Assembly (NCBI GenBank): GCA_964528095.1 | Contig: CAZGSG010000250.1 | Location: forward strand, 1 to 8,670 | DNA length: 8,670 nt | Reading direction: 5' to 3' | From: CAZGSG01 sp964528095 | GTDB taxonomy: Bacteria; Bacteroidota; Bacteroidia; Chitinophagales; Chitinophagaceae | Shown here: positions 1 through 6,186 of the stretch, one piece after another | Layout of the letters: each line of letters opens with the position of its first letter | Position numbering within the stretch: the stretch's first letter is position 1 | Made by a program: the position numbers and the translations under genes | The notes under the pieces: generated by a model | What the model saw: only the letters and a program-made list of their open reading frames with translations | Told to the model about the DNA's origin: nothing | Database searches by the model: none

Positions 1-2
1 AA

Positions 3-33
3 AAAAGGCTGTACTAAAAAAGTACAGCCTTTT
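3..33. terminator. Intrinsic terminator hairpin, possibly bidirectional
   Basis: GGCTGTACT (7-15) and AGTACAGCC (21-29) form a perfect 9-bp stem around a five-A loop. The stem is extended by AAAA (3-6) pairing with TTTT (30-33). The T-run follows on the plus strand and an equivalent run follows on the minus strand, so it could stop transcription from either side. It most likely ends a gene lying before the window. The style is typical of low-GC Firmicutes. Confidence 0.85.
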
Positions 34-85
34 ATTATTAATAAATATGCATTATTTTTATATATTTAATTTAACTAAGAGAACA

Positions 86-114
86 TGGAAAAAGAATAGG
101 GTATAAGTTATAAT
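86..114 (+). promoter_or_regulatory. Sigma-A/sigma-70-type promoter
   Basis: A perfect TATAAT sits at 109-114, preceded by a 17-bp spacer and TGGAAA at 86-91, which matches four of six positions of TTGACA. A start site near 121 would give a leader of about 20 bases before the ATG at 143. The arrangement is Firmicutes-like and unlike the TAnnTTTG promoters expected of Bacteroidota. It is identified by sequence match alone. Confidence 0.5.
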
Positions 115-130
115 TGAGAAAAGGTTAAAA

Positions 131-135
131 AGGAG
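131..135 (+). promoter_or_regulatory. Strong ribosome binding site AGGAG
   Basis: AGGAG at 131-135 lies seven bases before the ATG at 143 and fixes that start codon. No other gene in the window has so strong a Shine-Dalgarno site, which supports a different origin for this first segment. Confidence 0.75.
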
Positions 136-142
136 TGGTAAA

Positions 143-1939
143 ATGTTAAAGGATACAGTTAAAAAATATTATTCTGAAAAATATAACTTGAACTGTTCAG
201 AGACTATGATGTATGCAGCTAATGAAGAATATAATATGGAGCTTGATAAAAAAACATTAAAGACTATGGCTGCTTTTGGTGGCGGCATGGGCATTGAAAG
301 CGTATGCGGCGTTATAAGTGGTTCATTAGCTGTACTTGGAATACTTTTTACAAAAGAAAGATCACATGAAAGTGAGAGAATAAAATTATTAGCACAGGAA
401 TTTTTTAAAAAGTTTGAGGAAAAACTAGGTACGATAACATGCAAGCCTCTAAAGGAAAAATATAGAAATGATGAAATAAGATGCAGTATTATTGTAGATG
501 CAGCAGCGGATGTATTAGATGAAATGGGAATTGATAACGTATCCCTGGTTGTGAAGAAGGAATCCCTGTACGAACTGCCTGTTCCTTTTCTCGCGTATAC
601 CGGGTTGAACAACGGGGAATTTGTTATAGTAAACGATGTTGAAAGAAAAGCAAAGGATAAAGAATTTCAGCAGCATTGGAATGGTATAGTTGTACTAATT
701 GAAAAGCCATCTGACTGGTTGCATGAAGGTAATGAGAAAGCACTGCGTCGAGAGAAGAGAAAACTCCTGCAATTAAGACTGAGTTTACTGGCGATTGTTA
801 CGTTTGCCGCAGTTGCATTGCTTTCCACGTTCTCTATACAAATTGCCGTTCTTTTGTTCGTTTCCCTGGCCGGGCTTGGAGTAGCGATATTGATCGTACA
901 GCAGGAGTTAGGGATCGGTAGCGAGATAGCGGAACAACTCTGCGGCGCAGGTATCCGGAGCAATTGTAATCAGGTTATTCATTCAAAAAAGAGCCAGCCA
1001 AATAGATGGTTCAGTTGGTCAGATGCCGGTATCGTTTATTTTAGCGCGTTTTTGTTATTATTAGTCTCGGGTTTCTCAGTAAGCCGACTTTCTTTGCTTA
1101 CGGCAACCGCAAGCCCCTTCATATTTTTTTCAGTCTTTTATCAATGGAAAATTGAAAAAAAATGGTGTGTCCTCTGCCTGCTTGTGGTGATGGTTTTATT
1201 GGCACAGTTTGTTTTATTATTGCCGGATCTGCAACTGGTTGACGCTAATGTTCTATTGGCAGGCCCGCTGTCATTTGCCGCTTTTGTTTTTGCTATATTG
1301 TCTACCAGTTGGTTACTGGTCATAAAGCCAGTATTGCAAAACAACAGGCGACTGGTCAATACAAACTACTCTCTGCTACGATTCAAAAGAAACCCGGTAG
1401 TTTCTCATGCTCTGATAAAACAACAAAGACGGGTGGATATAAGTCCTTTTGAACATGATCTGCAGTTGGGCGATCCATTTTCATCTACCCAGGTTGTTGT
1501 TGCCTGTAATGCCTATTGTATGCCTTGTGCAAAAACGCACAAAATTCTTCATGGTATACTGGAGAAAAAGGATATTGGATTAACTATCCGCTTTTTATGC
1601 TGGCCAGATAATAAGGATAATGCCAGCACACAGGCGGTCGAATACCTGATGCAGTTAATGATGAATAAAAGAACTGCATACAAAAAGAATGTACTGGATA
1701 CCTGGTTTGAAAATATGGATATGGGAAAGTTCAGGGAATTATATCCGTTTAGCGATAAAAAAGAAGTGATGTCTTTGTTAAGACAACAAAAGGAATGGAC
1801 AGACAAAGCAAAAATCGCTTTTACCCCAACTATTTTTATTAATGGATATGAATTGCCCGAGCAATACCGGCTGGATGATCTGTATGCCGTAATAACGATG
1901 GAGGAGGAAAGAGCGAAACAAATACAAACAGCAAAATAA
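143..1939 (+). CDS. Chimeric ORF: C_GCAxxG_C_C redox protein N-terminus fused to C39-like/VKOR/thioredoxin disulfide-forming membrane protein
   Basis: The 598-residue frame has two unrelated parts. Residues 1 to about 128 match the C_GCAxxG_C_C redox family (NCSE, FGGGMG, CGVISGSLAVLG, then later cysteines) and are near full length for it. From about residue 123-133 the protein becomes a Bacteroidota VKOR-family protein. It begins midway through a C39-peptidase-like domain (LPVPFLAY, NNGEFVIV, WNGIVVL, about 146-190) whose usual histidine is Glu159, so it is probably non-catalytic. A VKOR-like four-to-six-helix region follows (helices near 213-230, 234-252, 296-311, 316-335, 342-362, 370-398), with Cys267/Cys275 and the WCVLC pair Cys342/Cys345. 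A DsbA/thioredoxin-like domain has CMPC (459-462) and TPT with probable cis-Pro562. VKOR passes electrons from thioredoxin-fold partners to quinone, making disulfides in the periplasm. The exporter gene follows 80 bp later. The authentic N-terminus is missing, so the full frame may not be a real protein. Confidence 0.85.
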   Translation: MLKDTVKKYYSEKYNLNCSETMMYAANEEYNMELDKKTLKTMAAFGGGMGIESVCGVISGSLAVLGILFTKERSHESERIKLLAQEFFKKFEEKLGTITCKPLKEKYRNDEIRCSIIVDAAADVLDEMGIDNVSLVVKKESLYELPVPFLAYTGLNNGEFVIVNDVERKAKDKEFQQHWNGIVVLIEKPSDWLHEGNEKALRREKRKLLQLRLSLLAIVTFAAVALLSTFSIQIAVLLFVSLAGLGVAILIVQQELGIGSEIAEQLCGAGIRSNCNQVIHSKKSQPNRWFSWSDAGIVYFSAFLLLLVSGFSVSRLSLLTATASPFIFFSVFYQWKIEKKWCVLCLLVVMVLLAQFVLLLPDLQLVDANVLLAGPLSFAAFVFAILSTSWLLVIKPVLQNNRRLVNTNYSLLRFKRNPVVSHALIKQQRRVDISPFEHDLQLGDPFSSTQVVVACNAYCMPCAKTHKILHGILEKKDIGLTIRFLCWPDNKDNASTQAVEYLMQLMMNKRTAYKKNVLDTWFENMDMGKFRELYPFSDKKEVMSLLRQQKEWTDKAKIAFTPTIFINGYELPEQYRLDDLYAVITMEEERAKQIQTAK

Positions 1940-2019
1940 TCAGTAATACATACTGTGATAGTAGGGATCTGAAACAAAGGTTATTAATTACCTGACCGAT
2001 AGATACCAAACGAACGCAC

Positions 2020-4389
2020 ATGCAATTTACGTTTTATAAACAACAGGATTCGATGGACTGTGGTCCTACCTGCCTGCGAATGGTAGCCAGGCATTATGGA
2101 CATCGTATTTCCTTGCAGGCCTTGCGTGAAAAAACACAGATAGGGAAGGCGGGCGTCAGTTTGTTGGGGATTGGAGAGGCCGCGGAGGCGATCGGATTTC
2201 GTACCCGGTCGGTAAAACTCAGCTATGACTCACTGGTGAAAGATGCTCAATTGCCAGCCATCCTGTATTGGGAACAGGTACATTTTGTAATACTGTATAA
2301 GGTTAAAAAAGATAAACTCTTTATAGCAGATCCGGCAAAAGGATTAACCAGTATGGATGTTTCTACATTCAAAAGAAAATGGATCGGCGATAAAACTATG
2401 GATAAAGAGGAAGGAATAGCATTGCTGCTTAGTCCTGGTGCCGATTTTTATCGTGCTGAAAAAGGTAAAGCCGGGGAAGAAGCGGCTCCGTATCATTTCA
2501 AAAATATCTTTAGCTACCTCACTCCATATCGGAAATTAGTGCTCCAGCTTTTTATCGGATTGGGCGTAGCCAGTTTAATACAGTTGTTCCTGCCTTTTCT
2601 GACCCAGAGCATAGTTGATACGGGGATCAGTACAGCTAATATTCATTTCGTTTATATTATCCTCCTGGCCCAGGTCTTTCTATTTGCGGGTAGATTGGCG
2701 GTCGAATTCGTCCGGGGGTGGATACTTCTGCATATTAGCACCCGCATCACTATCTCGATCATTACTGATTTCCTGATAAAGCTCATGAAACTACCTCTTG
2801 GTTTTTTTGACAGTAAACATACAGGAGATATACTTCAGCGAATGAATGATCACAGGCGGATAGAATCATTTCTTACAGGTTCTTCGCTGAATGTGCTGTT
2901 TTCAATAATCAATCTCTTTGTTTTTTGTATAGCCCTGCTCATTTTTAACAAAGGAATTTTTACTGTATTCGTACTCAGCAGTGTTTTATATGCGTGCTGG
3001 GTGATCGTTTTTATGAAAAGAAGAAAAATACTGGAATATAGCCGGTTTGATATCGCAGCAAAAGAACAAAGTATTGCTATCCAGCTAATACAGGGGATGC
3101 AGGAGATAAAGTTAAACGGTGCGGAAAGGCCCATGCGATGGGGGTGGGAGAGTGTACAGGCCAGGCTTTTTAGGTTGAACATGAGAAGCCTTTCACTTAA
3201 CCAATGGCAACAGGCAGGCGCTTTTTTTATCAATGAAGGAAAAAATATTTTCATCACTTTCCTATCAGTTACGGCAGTAATTGAAGGTCATATGACGCTC
3301 GGATCTATGCTTGCTGTACAGTATATCATAGGGCAGTTGAATAGTCCTATCGAACAGGTTATCGGTTTTTTACAAAGCTGGCAGGATGCAAAGATCAGCC
3401 TGGAACGTCTTCATGAAGTGCATCGTATGGAGGACGAGGAGCCAGTAGAAAAACAATTGCAGATGGAATTGCCATTATCGTTTCAACGGCAATTGACAGG
3501 TGGTAAAAACCCTGTTCTGACAACCGGCCAGTTTGTCAACGGTGCCATCAGGAGGGCTGAAGAAGGGCATTGTCTTACCGGGAATGGAAATGACGGGTGT
3601 TCTGATTCCCCTAAAAATAGTAGTGGTATGGATATGGAAGATGCGAGGAACGAAACCTTGGCTTTTCACGATGTTTCTTTTACCTATAAGGGCGCGGGCA
3701 ATGAGCCGGTATTAAAGGAGATCAACTTAGACATACCCAAAGGAAAAACAACAGCCATTGTTGGAATGAGCGGCAGTGGTAAAACGACCTTACTGAAATT
3801 GTTATTAAAATTCTATGAACCTGAAAAAGGCGAGATCAAATTGGGAAGTACTGGTCTGAATACGATCAGTCACAGGGTATGGCGTAAGCATTGCGGGGTC
3901 GTGATGCAGGATAGTTTCATTTTCTCGGATACTATCGCAAGAAATATAGCCGTGGGTCAGGAACAGATAGATAAGGAACAACTGTGTCATGCGGCAGCCA
4001 TAGCCAATATAAGAGAATTTATAGAAAAACTTCCCCTTGGATACAATACAAAAATCGGCGCAGAGGGAATGGGCATCAGCATGGGGCAGAAGCAGCGTAT
4101 TCTTATCGCAAGATCGGTTTACCGGAATCCCGGATTTATCTTTTTTGATGAAGCTACCAATAGCCTTGATGCGAACAATGAGACACAGATCATTGAACAG
4201 CTTGAATCCTTTTTTAAAGGAAGAACCGTGGTTGTGGTAGCGCATCGGTTAAGTACGGTGAAACATGCTGACCAGATAGTGGTACTCAATAAGGGAAAGA
4301 TCGCAGAGAAGGGAACGCACCAGGAGCTAATATCCCTCGATGGAGAGTATTATGCATTGGTAAAAAATCAGCTGGAACTTGGCATTTGA
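2020..4389 (+). CDS. Peptidase C39-containing ABC transporter (bacteriocin-type exporter, PCAT)
   Basis: This 789-residue inner-membrane exporter should cleave double-glycine leaders and pump the core peptide out of the cytoplasm. The N-terminal C39 peptidase (1 to about 140) has the oxyanion Gln8, catalytic Cys14 in MDCGPTCL, His88 in VHFVIL and Asp104 in IADPAKG, so it looks active. A six-helix ABC membrane domain spans roughly 165-450. The ATPase domain has Walker A GMSGSGKTT (582-590), signature ISMGQKQ (686-692), Walker B FFDEAT with Asp710/Glu711, and the switch His742. The signature has Met688 where the canonical LSGGQ has its first Gly; variants at this position are familiar in this transporter type. 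A linker of about 75 residues (470-544), rich in Gly, Asn, Ser and acidic residues, separates membrane and ATPase domains and is longer than usual. The ATG at 2020 has no clear ribosome site, which is normal for Bacteroidota. The stop overlaps the next gene. Confidence 0.95.
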   Translation: MQFTFYKQQDSMDCGPTCLRMVARHYGHRISLQALREKTQIGKAGVSLLGIGEAAEAIGFRTRSVKLSYDSLVKDAQLPAILYWEQVHFVILYKVKKDKLFIADPAKGLTSMDVSTFKRKWIGDKTMDKEEGIALLLSPGADFYRAEKGKAGEEAAPYHFKNIFSYLTPYRKLVLQLFIGLGVASLIQLFLPFLTQSIVDTGISTANIHFVYIILLAQVFLFAGRLAVEFVRGWILLHISTRITISIITDFLIKLMKLPLGFFDSKHTGDILQRMNDHRRIESFLTGSSLNVLFSIINLFVFCIALLIFNKGIFTVFVLSSVLYACWVIVFMKRRKILEYSRFDIAAKEQSIAIQLIQGMQEIKLNGAERPMRWGWESVQARLFRLNMRSLSLNQWQQAGAFFINEGKNIFITFLSVTAVIEGHMTLGSMLAVQYIIGQLNSPIEQVIGFLQSWQDAKISLERLHEVHRMEDEEPVEKQLQMELPLSFQRQLTGGKNPVLTTGQFVNGAIRRAEEGHCLTGNGNDGCSDSPKNSSGMDMEDARNETLAFHDVSFTYKGAGNEPVLKEINLDIPKGKTTAIVGMSGSGKTTLLKLLLKFYEPEKGEIKLGSTGLNTISHRVWRKHCGVVMQDSFIFSDTIARNIAVGQEQIDKEQLCHAAAIANIREFIEKLPLGYNTKIGAEGMGISMGQKQRILIARSVYRNPGFIFFDEATNSLDANNETQIIEQLESFFKGRTVVVVAHRLSTVKHADQIVVLNKGKIAEKGTHQELISLDGEYYALVKNQLELGI

Positions 4390-5777
4390 ACAATAAGCAG
4401 GTTTTGCAAAATGAACTACGGATAATGGAAATGTATACTAAATATGAAAGGACAGAAGAGGGGAGACAGGGCACTCTTATTCCTGCCAGCAAGGAGGAAG
4501 AACAAGCACAGGAATTGCTTAGCGATGAGGTGCAGGAAGTGATCAGTATCAGGCCACATTGGATCGTAAGAAAAGTGAATACAATTTTCCTGCTGATCCT
4601 GTTATTGCTGCTTTCTCTTACCTGGATAATTCAATATCCCGATATCATTTACGCAACTGCAGAGCTGGTGTCTGCAGATCCGCCCAAGCTTGTTAAAGCC
4701 AGGACAGAAGGAAAAATAACCCGGTTATTCATAGAGAATGAACAAGAGGTAGAAAAAGATCAGCATCTTGGGTGTATAGAAAATACTGCCGATTATAATG
4801 CTGTAATGCAACTGCGCAACTGGGTACTGCGTGCAGTGTTGATCAGTGGAGGTAAAGAATATGATCAACAGACCCTTGCTATGTTTCCTGCGTTGAATAA
4901 CCTGGGAGAATTACAGGCGCCCTATCAGCAATTCCAGGCACAATTAGCCGTGAACGGTCATGCGCTGGCAAAAAGGTATTATCAGCAAAAACAAAATGGA
5001 CTGCAAAAGGACCTGCAATACCTTGCTTCGTTAAAGAAAAATGCGGCTCAGCAATGGCAGTTGCAGCGCGAAGACCAGCAAATGCAGAAAAAGGAGTACG
5101 ATGCGTATGAGAAACTTGCAAATGATAAGGTGATTGCTCCGCTGGAACTGAATCAATATAAAAGCAGGCTTATTAATAAAGAACAGGGACTGGAGCAATT
5201 AGCTGCACAAATCACCAATACGGAGATTAGCAGCCAGCTCAAACAAAAGGAAATACTTGAATTGCAGAAACAGCTAACGGATCAAGAGTTGCAATTTCAT
5301 TCTTCCTTACTTGAATTAAAAAACGAAGTAGAGAAATGGATACAGAAATATGTGCTGCTTGCACCCGCGCAGGGCAGGGTCTTGCTTGCATCCGCACTAC
5401 GGGAAAACGAATGGATCAATGAAGGCCAGGTATTATTTCATATCCAACCCAGGCAATCAAGTGTCTATGTAGAAATAATGGCCGGGCAGAAAGGATTGGG
5501 GAAAGTCGCGGAAGGTCAGCGTGTATTATTGAAAGTTGAAGGATACCCCAGTAATGAGTATGGTTATCTGCAAGCCAGGGTCAGCCATATCGCCACCATC
5601 AGCAATCAGCGGGATAGTTTTCTTCTGAAGGCGATTTTGGTAAAAGGCCTGCAAACGAACTACGGCAGGCCAGTTTTTTTCAGGAATGGGTTATCGGCCC
5701 AGGCGGAAATCATCACCAGGGACAGGAGATTGATCGACAGAATAATGGGGCAGTTGAAAGAATTGATGAGCAGGTAA
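4386..5777 (+). CDS. HlyD-family membrane fusion protein (exporter adaptor)
   Basis: This 463-residue adaptor would connect the ABC exporter to an outer-membrane channel. Residues 1-60 are cytoplasmic, including the LLSDEVQEVIS stretch common in Bacteroidota adaptors. One transmembrane helix follows at about 60-80 (IFLLILLLLLSLTWII). A lipoyl-like half-motif (LVKARTEGKITRLFIENEQEV) comes next. A long Gln/Lys/Glu-rich coiled-coil region covers about 145-315, the periplasmic hairpin. The second lipoyl half (LLAPAQGRVLLAS) and a beta-barrel region with EGQRVLLKVEGYP follow. The frame can open at TTG 4386, giving a 4-base overlap (TTGA) with the transporter stop and implying coupling. The first in-frame ATG is at 4425, thirteen codons later, and is a possible true start. 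No TolC-type gene is seen nearby, so the outer-membrane partner is presumably encoded elsewhere. Confidence 0.92.
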   Translation: MNNKQVLQNELRIMEMYTKYERTEEGRQGTLIPASKEEEQAQELLSDEVQEVISIRPHWIVRKVNTIFLLILLLLLSLTWIIQYPDIIYATAELVSADPPKLVKARTEGKITRLFIENEQEVEKDQHLGCIENTADYNAVMQLRNWVLRAVLISGGKEYDQQTLAMFPALNNLGELQAPYQQFQAQLAVNGHALAKRYYQQKQNGLQKDLQYLASLKKNAAQQWQLQREDQQMQKKEYDAYEKLANDKVIAPLELNQYKSRLINKEQGLEQLAAQITNTEISSQLKQKEILELQKQLTDQELQFHSSLLELKNEVEKWIQKYVLLAPAQGRVLLASALRENEWINEGQVLFHIQPRQSSVYVEIMAGQKGLGKVAEGQRVLLKVEGYPSNEYGYLQARVSHIATISNQRDSFLLKAILVKGLQTNYGRPVFFRNGLSAQAEIITRDRRLIDRIMGQLKELMSR

Positions 5778-5835
5778 TACTATTGAATTAAGATAAACCT
5801 GAAGGAGTACATATTTTCCGGCAGGGTATAAACGC

Positions 5836-5849
5836 TTGTTTGCAAACAA
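5836..5849. promoter_or_regulatory. Perfect 14-bp palindrome, candidate operator
   Basis: TTGTTTGCAAACAA reads identically on both strands and lies about 60 bp before the precursor ATG, in the only sizeable gap of the export block. It could bind a dimeric regulator or overlap a promoter. The TTTG at 5839-5842 is followed after 19 bases by TAAACCTG (5862-5869), a weak partial match to the Bacteroidota TTTG/TAnnTTTG promoter. No regulator gene is present in the window to pair with it. Confidence 0.4.
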
Positions 5850-5851
5850 AA

Positions 5852-5871
5852 AGGTAGAGAGCCCAGTACCT
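5852..5871 (+). promoter_or_regulatory. Small hairpin in precursor leader
   Basis: CCCAG (5852-5856) and CTGGG (5867-5871) can form a 5-bp stem with a 10-base loop in the presumed leader of the cysteine-rich peptide gene. The stem is short, and no T-run follows that would make it a terminator. It may stabilise the 5' end of a separate precursor transcript, or be chance. Confidence 0.2.
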
Positions 5872-5909
5872 TAAACCTGGGTCGATCTGTAAAAATTAAA
5901 TTTTAAAAA

Positions 5910-6119
5910 ATGAAAGCTTTTGAAAACTTGGGTCGAAGCCTAAGCAAAGAAGAACAAAAAAGAATCCTGGGAGGTGTTGATGAGTCGCTTCCTTGTAATT
6001 CCGGTCTTGAAAGATGTTCTTGCTCGGGAGGTCCGTTATTTTATTGTTGCATCGATTATGAAAAAGCGTGTCTAACGGCACATGGATGTAGCACTACTGA
6101 TTACCTGTGTGCTCACTAA
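5910..6119 (+). CDS. Double-glycine leader precursor of a cysteine-rich secreted peptide
   Basis: This 69-residue protein has a classic C39-processed leader: ENLGRSLSKEEQKRILGG, ending at Gly21-Gly22. The leader resembles those of Bacteroidota natural-product precursors. The predicted core (23-69, 47 residues) contains eight cysteines at 29, 36, 38, 46, 47, 54, 60 and 67, an even number compatible with four disulfides. It has a net acidic side-chain balance (six Asp/Glu against two Lys/Arg) and Gly/Ser-rich turns. It lies 132 bp after the HlyD gene and before a hairpin, so it may be the last operon gene or have its own promoter. The window has no Ser/Thr dehydratase, cyclase, radical-SAM or YcaO enzyme, so oxidative folding by the VKOR-thioredoxin protein is the likeliest maturation (inference). 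I do not recognise the core. It could be an antimicrobial, a signal or a toxin-like peptide. The ATG follows an A/T-rich leader without a Shine-Dalgarno site. Confidence 0.88.
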   Translation: MKAFENLGRSLSKEEQKRILGGVDESLPCNSGLERCSCSGGPLFYCCIDYEKACLTAHGCSTTDYLCAH

Positions 6120-6134
6120 ATCACAGAGCCAAAG

Positions 6135-6186
6135 CTACAGGTTAAATAAAATACTCCTGATGTTGATATTTAACCTGTAGTTATTT
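6135..6186. terminator. Hairpin between convergent genes, probable terminator
   Basis: CTACAGGTTAAATA (6135-6148) and TATTTAACCTGTAG (6167-6180) make a perfect 14-bp stem with an 18-base loop. TTATTTTATGG follows on the plus side. It begins 15 bases after the precursor stop and its 3' arm ends 5 bases before the FecR stop on the other strand, so it can serve both converging transcripts. The T-run is better on the plus strand, so termination of the precursor transcript is the stronger claim. Confidence 0.7.

Larger units (their letters stand above)
1..540. other. Foreign-looking AT-rich segment (Firmicutes-like) joined to Bacteroidota DNA
   Basis: This stretch differs from everything after it. 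It is visibly AT-rich (13 G/C in the 60 bases 61-120) and its coding part uses AGA, ATA and TTA heavily. It has a compact terminator, a TATAAT -10 box and an AGGAG ribosome site, the expression signals of Firmicutes; Bacteroidota use TAnnTTTG and mostly lack strong ribosome sites. The encoded protein belongs to a redox family common in Clostridia. From about 540 onward base composition and codon choice become mixed (CTG, GTA, CCG, GCC) and match the rest of the window. The exact join cannot be placed by eye; it lies between about 500 and 545. That it is foreign is inferred from composition, signals and family. Confidence 0.8.

Noticed and set aside
169..612. Long open frame on the minus strand opposite the start of the first gene
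   Set aside because: It is antisense to a clear coding frame, its product is low-complexity Ser/Phe/Ile-rich without a recognisable domain, and it crosses the composition change, so it is a shadow frame.
608..625. Loss of the C39 catalytic His in the VKOR protein (NNGEFV)
   Set aside because: VKOR-associated C39-like domains are commonly non-catalytic, so this is normal for the family; the missing front half of the domain is the real anomaly.
1978..1993. Imperfect palindrome AGGTTATTAATTACCT before the exporter gene
   Set aside because: It is AT-rich with two mismatched positions, no promoter box lies nearby, and the gap is only 80 bp in a likely operon; chance is sufficient.
4075..4098. 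Apparently broken ABC signature (ISMGQKQ instead of LSGGQ)
   Set aside because: Walker A, Walker B, catalytic Glu and H-loop are intact, and exporters of this Bacteroidota type often vary the first Gly of the motif, so it is not evidence of inactivation.
3805..4245. 146-residue minus-strand frame across the ATPase domain
   Set aside because: It lies wholly opposite the conserved Walker A to H-loop coding region, whose constraint explains the open antisense frame.
5910..6119. Lanthipeptide precursor
   Set aside because: The core has Cys and some Ser/Thr, but no LanB, LanC, LanM or similar enzyme lies in the window, and the adjacent oxidase favours disulfides.
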